Part shown: in pieces, positions 28,245 to 40,717 of the stretch | Position numbering within the stretch: position 1 is the stretch's first letter | How the letters are laid out: the number at the start of each line of letters is the position of its first letter | Notes under the pieces: generated by a model | What the model was told of the DNA's origin: nothing | Databases searched by the model: none | What the model saw: the letters and a program-made list of their open reading frames with translations, nothing else | Assembly (NCBI GenBank): GCA_022823305.1 | Contig: JAJDXK010000106.1 | Span: 1-64,000, forward strand | Reading direction: 5' to 3' | Length of the DNA stretch: 64,000 nucleotides | DNA from: Alphaproteobacteria bacterium | GTDB lineage: Bacteria; Pseudomonadota; Alphaproteobacteria; UBA828 | Translations under genes and position numbers: made by a program

Positions 28245-29102
28245 CTATTGCGGCCTGACGCCCGTTCCGATTCGCACGTGGACCGCGAGCGGCACCTCGT
28301 CGCCCTCGCGGAGGCGCTCGAAGCCTGCCTGCACCGCCTCCTTCAGTGCGCGCTGCTCGGCCTCGGTCATGCCGTCGAGCGCGCGGCCGAAGGCCATGTC
28401 GAACTGGGCCTGCCAGAAGGGTGCCTCGGCCGGCACCCGGGGGGCGAAGCGGACCTCCCGCTCCTCCACCTGCACGAGGCCGCCATCCGTGAGCGCAGCG
28501 GCAAGCGCACCCGGTGCGCCGAGCGAGAAGGGCCGCTCGAAGTCGATGGCATCGAGGGTGTCGAGTGGCCCCAGCACGGCCTCGGCTGCGGCGGTGAAGA
28601 CCGTGAACATGGTGGTCTCCGCGCGCGGCCCCCAGACCAGATAGGCCACCCGCCCGCCCGGCCGCAGCACGCGCGCGGCCTCCGCGGCGGCGCGCGCGGG
28701 CTCCGGGCAGAACATCAGCCCGAAGCGGCAGATCACCCGGTCGAACGCGGCGTCCGCATCGGGGAGCGCCAGCATGTCGGCGGTGCGGAAGGTGATGTTG
28801 GCGAGCCCCTGGGCCGCGGCGCGCCGTCGCGCGCCCAGCATCATCTCGGGGCAGAGGTCGGTGGCGAAGACGCGGCCCTCCGCGCCCACCAGTGCGGCCA
28901 CGCTCAGCGCGGGCTCGCCGGCGCCGGTGGCGATGTCGCAGACCTGCTGGCCCGGCGCGATCTCGGCGGCCTCGATCAGCGGCGCGTTCATGCGGGCCGC
29001 CTGTTCGGCGATCTCGTCCGCCCGGCGGTCCCAGTGGCGGCCGCGCGCGGCCCAGTCGGCCCGCACGCGCTCGGTCTCGCGCCTGATCGCGTCCTCGTCC
29101 AT
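28245..29102 (-). CDS. class I SAM-dependent methyltransferase (UbiE/COQ5-like)
   Basis: 285 aa. Motif I is VCDIATGAGEPALSVAALVG, then VFATDLCPEMMLGARRRAAA, FRTADMLALPDADAAFDRVI and the post-motif [17 protein letters not shown]. The core resembles UbiE, but the C-terminal half differs, and a genuine ubiE lies 1.7 kb upstream on the same strand, so this is a separate methyltransferase of unknown substrate. The N-terminus MDEDAIRRETERVRADWAAR starts at the ATG at 29102. A GC-rich gap of 146 nt with a strong hairpin separates it from ubiB, so it is probably its own transcript. Confidence 0.82.
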   Translation of the reverse strand: MDEDAIRRETERVRADWAARGRHWDRRADEIAEQAARMNAPLIEAAEIAPGQQVCDIATGAGEPALSVAALVGAEGRVFATDLCPEMMLGARRRAAAQGLANITFRTADMLALPDADAAFDRVICRFGLMFCPEPARAAAEAARVLRPGGRVAYLVWGPRAETTMFTVFTAAAEAVLGPLDTLDAIDFERPFSLGAPGALAAALTDGGLVQVEEREVRFAPRVPAEAPFWQAQFDMAFGRALDGMTEAEQRALKEAVQAGFERLREGDEVPLAVHVRIGTGVRPQ

Positions 29103-29190
29103 GGCCGCGCACTCTCCCCGCCCGTGGTGCGGAGTCAAGGCCGTCGCGGCAGGCACCGGCCGGTCGCGCCGGTAGGCGCGCGGAAACGCA

Positions 29191-29217
29191 GGACGGCCGG
29201 TTGCCGCGAGCGACAAA
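29191..29217. repeat. fragment of repeat family A, opposite orientation
   Basis: Read on the minus strand it begins TTGTCGCTCGCGGCAACCGG, matching the left end of the 6048 copy (TTGTCGCTCACGGCAGCCGG) with few changes. Similarity fades after about 27 nt. Confidence 0.45.
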
Positions 29218-29219
29218 TG

Positions 29220-29250
29220 AGAGCGGTTCCGTGTGAAACGGAAGCGCTCT
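29220..29250. terminator. long hairpin at the end of ubiB
   Basis: AGAGCGGTTCCGT and ACGGAAGCGCTCT form a 13-bp stem with one mismatch around a 5-nt loop. The hairpin overlaps the ubiB stop codon by 2 nt. No T-run follows on the minus strand. Sequences of this AGAGCG-type are common extragenic palindromes in related genomes, so it may be a repeat unit that also ends the ubiE-ubiB transcript. Confidence 0.5.
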
Positions 29251-30787
29251 ACAGAAGCTGGACCGCCAGCAGGGCGGCGAGCAGGGCGGCGACGAGGGCG
29301 AGGAGGAAGGGCAGCATGCCGCCGCCCCGCCTGCGCCCGCCCATCGCCTCCAGGGTCGACGGCGCGAGGCTCACGCCGGCCTCGAGCCCGTCCAGCACCC
29401 GCTCGGCGCGCTGGGCCAGGCGCGGCAGGCGCCCGGCCGTCTCCAGAAACTCCGCCGCCGCATCGCGCACCCGCGCCTGCACGCCCAGGTTCTCCCGCGC
29501 CCAGCGCTCGATCAGCGGCCGGGTGAAGACCCACATGTTCTGGTCGGGGGTGAGCCGGCGGGTCAGGCCCTCGGCCATCAGCATCGTCTTCTGCAGCAGC
29601 AGCAGCTGCGGCTGGGTCTCCATCTCGAAGGCCTCGGTGATCTGGAAGAGCTGGCCGAGCAACTGGGCGATCGATATCTCGTTGAGCGGCCGGCCTAGGA
29701 TCGGCTCGCCGATGGAGCGCAGCGCCTGCACGAACGCCGCCCTGGAGGTGTGCCGCGGCACGTAGCCGGCCTCCAGATGCACCTCGGCCACGCGCTCGTA
29801 GTCACCGATGAGGAAGCCCAGCAGCATCTCGGCGAGATAGCGCCGGGTCTGGGTGTCGAGCCGCCCCATGATCCCGAAGTCGACGGCGACGACGTTGCCG
29901 TCCGCATCCACCAGCAGGTTTCCGGGGTGCAGGTCGGCGTGGAAGAAGCCGTCGCGGAAGACCTGGTTGAAGAAGGCCTCCGCCGCCTTGCCCAGCACCG
30001 CATGCGGGTCGTGACCGGCGGCGACCAGGGCCTCGCGCTCGTCGATGGGGATGCCCTCGACCCGCTCCAGCGTGAGCACGCGGCGGCTGGTGCGTTGCCA
30101 GTCCACCGCCGGCACCAGGAAGCCGTCATCCTCGGCGAAATTCTGGCGCAGCTCCGAGGCCGCGGCCGCCTCGAAGCGGAGGTCCATCTCGACCGTGACG
30201 CTCTGGGCAAAGGTGCGGATCACTTCCACCGGCCGCAGCCGGCGCCAGGAGGGCACCGCGCGCTCGGCGAGCTCGGCCAGCCAGTAGAAGAGCTCGAGGT
30301 CGCGCTCGAGGGCGCGCTCGACGCCGGGCCTCAGGATCTTGATCGCGACCGGCTCGCCGGCCGCGGTCACCGCAAAGTGCACCTGCGCGATGGAGGCGGC
30401 GGCGACGGGCTCGTCGGTGAACTCCTTGAACAGGCTCTCCAGCGGCACGCCGAACTCGGCCTCGACGATCGCGCGGGCGGCCTTCCCCTCGAAGGGCGGC
30501 AGGCGGTCCTGGAGCGCGGAGAGCTCCGCCGCGATCCCCTCGCCCACCAGGTCGGGCCGGGTGCTGAGCGCCTGGCCGAACTTGATGAAGCTCGGCCCCA
30601 GCATCTGCAGCGCGCCGGCGAGCCGTTGCCCCGGCGAGCCCAGCCCGCGCTTGCGCGGCGCCATGCCGGCGATGAAGGTGACGGGCGGCACGAGGCCGTA
30701 ATCCCGCAGCAGGAAGAGCGCGTCCCACCGCCCCAGGGTCCAGGCGATGCGCAGCAGCCGCCCGATATTTCTGAGCGCCCGGCGCAT
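29249..30787 (-). CDS. ubiB: UbiB, atypical kinase-like ubiquinone biosynthesis protein
   Basis: 512 aa. The KxGQ motif is GPSFIKFGQALSTRPDLVG, the Ala-rich loop is PVAAASIAQVHFA, then VAIKILRPGVE, FFHADLHPGNLLVDADGNVV and VDFGIMGRLD. A C-terminal hydrophobic segment (MLPFLLALVAALLAALLAVQ) anchors it to the membrane. UbiB/ADCK proteins are required for ubiquinone synthesis as ATPases; the precise step is still debated. It starts 10 nt after ubiE, so the two form an operon. The end of the gene runs into a hairpin. Confidence 0.96.
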   Translation of the reverse strand: MRRALRNIGRLLRIAWTLGRWDALFLLRDYGLVPPVTFIAGMAPRKRGLGSPGQRLAGALQMLGPSFIKFGQALSTRPDLVGEGIAAELSALQDRLPPFEGKAARAIVEAEFGVPLESLFKEFTDEPVAAASIAQVHFAVTAAGEPVAIKILRPGVERALERDLELFYWLAELAERAVPSWRRLRPVEVIRTFAQSVTVEMDLRFEAAAASELRQNFAEDDGFLVPAVDWQRTSRRVLTLERVEGIPIDEREALVAAGHDPHAVLGKAAEAFFNQVFRDGFFHADLHPGNLLVDADGNVVAVDFGIMGRLDTQTRRYLAEMLLGFLIGDYERVAEVHLEAGYVPRHTSRAAFVQALRSIGEPILGRPLNEISIAQLLGQLFQITEAFEMETQPQLLLLQKTMLMAEGLTRRLTPDQNMWVFTRPLIERWARENLGVQARVRDAAAEFLETAGRLPRLAQRAERVLDGLEAGVSLAPSTLEAMGGRRRGGGMLPFLLALVAALLAALLAVQLL

Positions 30788-30797
30788 GGCGGGAAGG

Positions 30798-31568
30798 CTA
30801 GATGCGCCAGCCCGAATGGAGCGTGGCGATGCCGGCCGAGAGCGGGCGCAGCCTGACGCCGCCGAAGCCTGCGTCCTCCATCATGGCCGCGAGCCGCTCC
30901 GGCGGCGGGAAGCGCCGGATGCTCTCCACCAGGTAGGCGTAGGCGTCGCGCTGGCCCGTCACCGCCGCGCCGAGCCAGGGGATGACGCTGAAGGAATAGG
31001 CTTCGTAGAGCCGCTCCGCGCCGGCGGGCGGGCGGGAGGAGAACTCGAGGCAGAGGAAGCGGCCGCCGGGGCGCAGCACCCGCCGGGCCTCCTCCAGCGC
31101 CCGCTCGATCCGGGTCAGGTTGCGGATGCCGAAGCCGATCGTGCAGGCGTCGACCGAGCGGGCCGGCAGCGGCAGCGCCTCGGCATCGCCCACCACCCAG
31201 TCGATGCCGCCGAGAAGCCCTGCGTTCCAGGTGCGCTCGCGGCCGGCGCCCACCATGCGCTCGCTGGCGTCGCAGACGATGACCCGGCCCTCGCCCTCCA
31301 TCGCGCTCAGCACGCGGCGCGCGATGTCGCCGGTGCCGCCGGCCACGTCGAGCACGGCCATGCCGGGGCGGGGCGCGAGCCATGCCACCATCTCGCGCTT
31401 CCACAGGCGGTGGACGCCGCCGCTCATCAGGTCGTTCATGAGGTCGTAGCGGCCGGCGACGCGGTCGAAGAGATCGCGGACGAGCCCCGGCTTCTCGTGC
31501 TCGTCCACACGGCGGAAGCCGAAATCGGCGCCGCCCGCGACGTCGTGCTCAGCCTGCGCGGAGGCCAT
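30798..31568 (-). CDS. ubiE: demethylmenaquinol/2-methoxy-6-polyprenyl-benzoquinol C-methyltransferase
   Basis: 256 aa. The UbiE family signature is complete: [20 protein letters not shown], then [46 protein letters not shown], and [12 protein letters not shown]. It methylates the quinone ring at C2/C5 in ubiquinone (and, where present, menaquinone) synthesis. The ATG at 31568 was chosen over one at 31580; either is possible. It is divergent from mutM (49 nt between starts) and followed at 10 nt by ubiB. Confidence 0.96.
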   Translation of the reverse strand: MASAQAEHDVAGGADFGFRRVDEHEKPGLVRDLFDRVAGRYDLMNDLMSGGVHRLWKREMVAWLAPRPGMAVLDVAGGTGDIARRVLSAMEGEGRVIVCDASERMVGAGRERTWNAGLLGGIDWVVGDAEALPLPARSVDACTIGFGIRNLTRIERALEEARRVLRPGGRFLCLEFSSRPPAGAERLYEAYSFSVIPWLGAAVTGQRDAYAYLVESIRRFPPPERLAAMMEDAGFGGVRLRPLSAGIATLHSGWRI

Positions 31569-31617
31569 GGCGGCGACCATAGCAAGGCGACGGAAGCCGC
31601 GCTACCGTGGCCGCGGG

Positions 31618-32442
31618 ATGCCGGAACTGCCCGAGGTCGAGACCGTGCGCCGGGGGCTCGCCGCCCGGCTCGTCGGCCGGCGCATCAGCCACGTCACCGT
31701 GCGCCGTCCCGACCTCAGGCGCCCGCTTCCGCCCGACATGGGGCAGGTGCTGACGGGCCGCACGGTCGAGCGCTTCGGCCGGCGCGGCAAGTACCTGCTG
31801 GTGCATCTGGACGGCGGCCGGGTGCTCATCGCCCATCTCGGCATGTCGGGGCGCTTCGCCATCGGGGATGCGCCCAGCGGCGGCCCGCACGAGCACGTCG
31901 TCCTCCATTTCGACGACGGCGCGGTGCTGGGCTTCACCGACCACCGGCGTTTCGGCCTGATGGAGCTTGCCGAGAGCGCGCGGCTGCAGGAGCACGCGCT
32001 GCTCAGCGGCATGGGCCCCGAGCCGCTTGGCATTGACTTCGACGGGCCGGCGCTGGCCCGGCGGCTCGAGGGCAAGGACACCGCGATCAAGGCCGCGCTC
32101 CTCGACCAGCGCGTGGTCGCGGGCCTCGGCAACATCTACGTCTGCGAGGCGCTCTACCACGCGGGCCTGAGCCCCCGGCGCCGCGCGGGCTCGGTGCAGG
32201 GAAAGCGCGCCGCCCGGCTCGCGCACGCCATCCAGGACGTGCTGGAGAAGGCCATCGCCGCCGGCGGGTCGACCCTCCGCGACTACGTGCAGGCCTCGGG
32301 CGAGCTCGGCTACTTCCAGCACCGCTTCGCGGTCTACGACCGGGCGGGCGAGCCCTGCCCCGGCTGCGACTGCGGGGCTCACGTCAAGCGCATCGTGCAG
32401 GGCGGCCGCTCGACATTCTATTGCGCGAAGCGCCAGCGGTGA
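31618..32442 (+). CDS. mutM: formamidopyrimidine-DNA glycosylase, zinc finger lacking its fourth Cys
   Basis: 274 aa. The catalytic N-terminus [13 protein letters not shown] (Pro1 after Met removal, Glu2) and [10 protein letters not shown] (Lys) are intact, as is the helix-two-turn-helix [12 protein letters not shown]. The enzyme removes 8-oxoguanine. The C-terminal finger reads [16 protein letters not shown]...[11 protein letters not shown]. In the family this ends YCPxCQR; here the last Cys is Arg272 (codon CGC, one change from TGC), while an extra Cys252 occurs in the first half. DNA binding through the finger may depend on a rearranged zinc site. The start is fixed by the mature Pro. Divergent from ubiE. 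Confidence 0.95.
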   Translation: MPELPEVETVRRGLAARLVGRRISHVTVRRPDLRRPLPPDMGQVLTGRTVERFGRRGKYLLVHLDGGRVLIAHLGMSGRFAIGDAPSGGPHEHVVLHFDDGAVLGFTDHRRFGLMELAESARLQEHALLSGMGPEPLGIDFDGPALARRLEGKDTAIKAALLDQRVVAGLGNIYVCEALYHAGLSPRRRAGSVQGKRAARLAHAIQDVLEKAIAAGGSTLRDYVQASGELGYFQHRFAVYDRAGEPCPGCDCGAHVKRIVQGGRSTFYCAKRQR

Positions 32443-32536
32443 GTTATCAGGCGGGCCGCATGCTGCGTCTCGGCACCCGGCCGAAGGCTGCCCGCCCATC
32501 GAGAACGCGGGCCCCGGCCGTTCAAGGGAGAACACG

Positions 32537-33310
32537 ATGGCGTATGAGAACATTACCGTCGACCGGCGCGGCCGGGTCGGCCTGATCACGATGAACCGGC
32601 CCAAGGCGCTGAACGCGCTGAACGGCGCGCTGGTCGGCGAGCTCAACAGCGTCCTCGACAGCTTCGAGGCGGAAGACGAGATCGGTGCCGTCGTCATCAC
32701 CGGGAACGAGAAGGCCTTCGCCGCCGGGGCCGACATCACCGAGATGCGCGGGCTCAGCTTCGCCGACGCCTACGGCAGCGACTTCATCGCCAAGTGGCAC
32801 CGCATCACCGCCTTCCGCAAGCCGGTGATCGCCGCGGTCGCGGGCTATGCGCTCGGCGGGGGCTGCGAGCTCGCGATGATGTGCGACATCGTCATCGCCG
32901 CCGACAACGCGAAGTTCGGCCAGCCGGAGATCAAGCTCGGCACCATCCCCGGCGCCGGCGGCACCCAGCGGCTCACGCGCGCGGTCGGCAAGTCGAAGGC
33001 GATGGAGATGATCCTGACCGGGCGCATGATGGACGCCGGGGAGGCCGCGCAGAGCGGGCTCGCGAGCCGCGTGGTGCCGGTGGCGGATGTCGTCGACGAA
33101 GCGGTCTCGGTCGCCGAGGAGATCGCCCACTTCTCCGCCCCCACGGTCGCGCTCGCCAAGGAGAGCGTCAACCGCGCCTACGAAACCACGCTATCGGAAG
33201 GGGTGCTCTTCGAGCGGGCGGTCTTCTACGCCACCTTCGCGACCGAGGACCAGAAGGAAGGCATGGACGCCTTCCTCGAGAAGCGCGAGCCCGCGTTCAA
33301 CAACCGCTAG
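32537..33310 (+). CDS. enoyl-CoA hydratase
   Basis: 257 aa, crotonase family. It keeps the oxyanion motif [11 protein letters not shown] and both catalytic glutamates ([11 protein letters not shown] and [19 protein letters not shown]). It hydrates trans-2-enoyl-CoA in beta-oxidation; the short, general form cannot be tied to one substrate. A good Shine-Dalgarno (AAGGGAGAA) precedes the ATG. The order mutM / enoyl-CoA hydratase / rpsT / dnaA is common in alphaproteobacteria. It lies 94 nt after mutM. Confidence 0.93.
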   Translation: MAYENITVDRRGRVGLITMNRPKALNALNGALVGELNSVLDSFEAEDEIGAVVITGNEKAFAAGADITEMRGLSFADAYGSDFIAKWHRITAFRKPVIAAVAGYALGGGCELAMMCDIVIAADNAKFGQPEIKLGTIPGAGGTQRLTRAVGKSKAMEMILTGRMMDAGEAAQSGLASRVVPVADVVDEAVSVAEEIAHFSAPTVALAKESVNRAYETTLSEGVLFERAVFYATFATEDQKEGMDAFLEKREPAFNNR

Positions 33311-33326
33311 CCGGCCGCCGGTGCCG

Positions 33327-33354
33327 TTGACGCGGCGGCCCCCCGTGGTATAAG
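33327..33354 (+). promoter_or_regulatory. promoter for rpsT
   Basis: TTGACG (33327-33332), a 16-nt spacer and TATAAG (33349-33354) match the sigma-70 consensus 5/6 each, the best promoter in the window. Transcription would begin near 33361, about 22 nt before the rpsT ATG. Confidence 0.72.
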
Positions 33355-33382
33355 GCCGCGCGACCACGGAAAGGCAATCCCC

Positions 33383-33652
33383 ATGGCTCATTCGCGCCAG
33401 GCCCGCAAGCGGGTCCGGCAAAACAAGCGCCGTGTCACGATCAACCGTAACCGGCTCTCGCGCGTCCGCACCCACATCCGCCGGGTGGAGGAGGCGATCG
33501 CGAGCGGCGACAGGCGTCGGGCGGAACAGGCCCTGCGCGAGGCCCAGCCGGAGATCATGCGCGGCGTCACCAAGGCGGTGATGCACCGGCGGACCGCGGC
33601 CCGCCGCGTCTCGCTGCTGGCGCGCCGCGTGGGCGCGTTGCCCGAGGGCTAG
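33383..33652 (+). CDS. rpsT: 30S ribosomal protein S20
   Basis: 89 aa, highly basic three-helix protein: [20 protein letters not shown], then [19 protein letters not shown] and the conserved end [21 protein letters not shown]20 binds 16S rRNA early in 30S assembly. It has a strong private promoter just upstream and ends before the long dnaA leader region. Confidence 0.97.
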   Translation: MAHSRQARKRVRQNKRRVTINRNRLSRVRTHIRRVEEAIASGDRRRAEQALREAQPEIMRGVTKAVMHRRTAARRVSLLARRVGALPEG

Positions 33653-34163
33653 CCAGCCCGGGTCTCTCTCTCCAGGGTTGGGGTCCGCCGCTGCGGTAAG
33701 GGCGACATTCCTGTTTCGCAACAATCAAACAGGCGATGCCGGTACGGGTATGGAAGCCGCATCGATTCCCAATACCGCGCCAAGCGATTGGCGCTCCCCC
33801 TTCATTCCGGCAGCCAACAGCGGGCCGGAACTGTGACGGTCATATTTTTCTCCGGTTCCGCTTTCATACCCGTTGTCAGCCGCGCCGACGGCCTTTAGCC
33901 TAACTGTCACATACCGCCGGAGGAGCCGTCGGCGGCATGTAAAGCAGGCATCACCGACGTTCATGACGGCGTGGCAAGCACCGCTTGCCCGGAAAAGGGG
34001 GGAACGCGCGCCGCCGGCTGAAGCCGCGACGCAAATCAAGAACAAAAGCGGAGTTAAGGGGGGTGATAACCGGAACATTTGGTTCGTTGCGGCGCAAGGC
34101 GGGCCGCAGCAAGGCAGGGTCGGCGTCCGTTCGCTGCAGCGCCCGGCAGGCGGGCAGCCGCGC
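33653..34163. other. rpsT-dnaA intergenic region, no DnaA boxes seen
   Basis: 511 nt with less extreme base composition than its surroundings. It holds two inverted repeats: CCTGTTT-N10-AAACAGG (33710-33733) and GGCAAGC-ACC-GCTTGCC (33973-33989). A weak promoter candidate is TTGTCA (33873-33878), 17 nt, TAGCCT (33896-33901). I searched both strands by eye for TTATCCACA-type DnaA boxes and found none, so the replication origin is probably not here. No coding frame is convincing upstream of 34164. Confidence 0.45.
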
Positions 34164-35576
34164 GTGACCGAGGTGCCGAACGCCGTGGCCGGTGGTCCCC
34201 AGGGGGCCTGGCAGCGGGTGCGCGGGAAGCTTCGCGCGGAGGTCGGCGAGGCCACCTTCGCGAGCTGGCTGGCGCCGCTGGTCCTGGTCGAGATCGATGG
34301 CGACGAGGTAACCCTGGGCGTTGCCACCCGCTTCCTGCGCGACTGGATCGCGTCGCGCTACGCGCACCGCATCGCCGCGCTCTGGGCGCTCGAGCGGGAC
34401 GGCATCCAGAGCGCCCGGATCGTGATTCATGCAGCAGCCCCGGGAGACGGGGAGAGCGCGCCGCACGCGGCCGCAGAGGCGCCGCCGGTGCGCCCGCGTG
34501 CCGCTCCTGCCGCAGGTGGGCGGGACGGCGATCCGGCCGGGTTCGGCTCGCCGCTCAACGGGCGCTTCACCTTCCGCGAATTCGTGGTGGGCGAGACCAA
34601 CGAGCTGGCCCACGCCGCGGCGCAGCAGGTCGCGAGCGTCGACAGCCTCCCCTTCAACCCGCTCTACCTCTACGGCGGCGTCGGCCTCGGCAAGACCCAC
34701 CTGCTGCATGCGATCGCCTGGTGCATCCGCGGCCGCGAGCCGTCGCGGCGCGTGCTCTACCTGTCTGCCGAGCGCTTCATGCTGCACTTCGTCCAGGCGG
34801 TCCAGCACAAGGACACGGTGGCCTTCAAGGAGCGCATCCGCGCCGCCGACGTGCTGCTGATCGATGACATCCAGTTCATCTGCGACAAGGAGCGCACCCA
34901 GGAGGAGTTCCTCCATACCCTCGACGCCCTGCTCGACCATCGCTGCCAGGTGGTGGTATCCAGCGACCGCTCGCCGGCCCATCTCGACGGCATGGACGAG
35001 CGGCTCAGGTCGCGCCTCGCAGGGGGGCTCGCCGCCGACATCCGGCCCGCGCCCTACGAGCTCCGCCTGGGGATCCTGCAGGCCAAGGCGGGGCCTCTCG
35101 GGATCGCCGATGCGCCGCTCGAGGTGCTGGAGTTCCTGGCCCGCAAGATCACCGCCAGCGTGCGCGAACTGGAGATGGCGCTCAACCGCATCGCCGCCCA
35201 CGCCGCGCTTCTCGGCGGGGCGATCACGCTGCAGTCGACCCAGACCGTGCTGCGCGACGTTCTCGGCGCCAGGGAGCGGCGCATCACCATCGAGGAGATT
35301 CAGCGCCGCGTCGCCGCGCACTACAACATCAGGCCGTCGGAGATGGCGTCGAACCGGCGCGCGCAGGTGGTGGTGCGGCCCCGCCACGTGGCCATGTACC
35401 TCGCCAAGCAGCTCACCACGCGGTCCCTGCCGGAGATCGGCCGCAGGTTCGGCAATCGCGACCACACCACAGTCATGTACGCGATCCGCCGCATCGAGAG
35501 CCTGTGGCCCAAGGACGACGCGCTCCGGGAAGACCTGGCGCTGCTGCGGCGAAGCCTCGAAGACCCCGACGGCTGA
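34164..35576 (+). CDS. dnaA: chromosomal replication initiator DnaA
   Basis: 470 aa from the GTG at 34164. Domain I (WQRVRGKLRAEVGEATFASW) begins soon after; the frame is open further upstream but the residues there are not DnaA-like. Domain II is a short Ala/Pro linker. Domain III has Walker A GGVGLGKTHLL (171-181), Walker B DVLLIDDIQF and the sensor loops. Domain IV carries the DNA-binding signature (VVRPRHVAMYLAKQLTTRSL, then PEIGRRFGNRDHTTVMYAIR). DnaA-ATP opens the origin. A GTG start and a weak ribosome site suggest modest translation. The classic dnaA-dnaN-recF-gyrB order follows on the same strand. Confidence 0.96.
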   Translation: MTEVPNAVAGGPQGAWQRVRGKLRAEVGEATFASWLAPLVLVEIDGDEVTLGVATRFLRDWIASRYAHRIAALWALERDGIQSARIVIHAAAPGDGESAPHAAAEAPPVRPRAAPAAGGRDGDPAGFGSPLNGRFTFREFVVGETNELAHAAAQQVASVDSLPFNPLYLYGGVGLGKTHLLHAIAWCIRGREPSRRVLYLSAERFMLHFVQAVQHKDTVAFKERIRAADVLLIDDIQFICDKERTQEEFLHTLDALLDHRCQVVVSSDRSPAHLDGMDERLRSRLAGGLAADIRPAPYELRLGILQAKAGPLGIADAPLEVLEFLARKITASVRELEMALNRIAAHAALLGGAITLQSTQTVLRDVLGARERRITIEEIQRRVAAHYNIRPSEMASNRRAQVVVRPRHVAMYLAKQLTTRSLPEIGRRFGNRDHTTVMYAIRRIESLWPKDDALREDLALLRRSLEDPDG

Positions 35577-35646
35577 GAGCGGGCTCCGGCCCGTCGCGAG
35601 TCCCGGCAGCACAGCGATAGTGCTGCGATTCCCGCCACTTCTCCGC

Positions 35647-35652
35647 TATAAT
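35647..35652 (+). promoter_or_regulatory. -10 element of a dnaN promoter
   Basis: A perfect TATAAT lies in the 116-nt dnaA-dnaN gap. The -35 region is poor (CTGCGA at 35623-35628, 18-nt spacing). Transcription would start near 35659, giving dnaN a private promoter besides readthrough from dnaA. Confidence 0.55.
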
Positions 35653-35692
35653 CCGGGGTGATTCGGGCGGCGAATCAGGAATTCGAGAGATA

Positions 35693-40461
<4,769 letters not shown>

Positions 40462-40463
40462 GG

Positions 40464-40690
40464 CAGTATCCGACCCGACGGGATCGTGCCCGATTGCCGC
40501 ACACGTCTTCTTCCGCATGCAGTGCCGCCCGCAAGACCCCCACCTCACCCCGTCCCTCTCCGCCCCCGAGGGGAGGAGAGGGAGGCAAAGCCGGTGCCGC
40601 CTGCATCCCCTCTCCGCCCTTGAGGGGGGAGAGGGACAGGGAGAGGTGGGTGTCGTTCGGCCCGCGGTGATCCGGTCAGGCCGGATCACG
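40464..40690. repeat. dispersed MITE-like repeat, family B copy 2
   Basis: Same core as 28002-28233: starts CCCCCACCTCACCCCG and ends GGGACAGGGAGAGGTGGGTG in the same orientation. The flanks are inverted relatives of each other: left GTATCCGACCCGACGGGATC, right (read backwards) GTGATCCGGCCTGACCGGAT. The right flank is itself a hairpin, GTGATCCGG-TCAGG-CCGGATCAC (40667-40689). It fills almost the whole gyrB-PBP gap and may act as a terminator for gyrB. Confidence 0.72.
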
Positions 40691-40717
40691 ATTTAGGCCT
40701 CAGCGCGACGCCGCCAG

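Noticed and set aside
33725-34327. Minus-strand frame of about 200 codons in the rpsT-dnaA gap
   Set aside because: Ser/Thr/Pro-rich translation without motifs, overlapping the dnaA start; no ribosome site.
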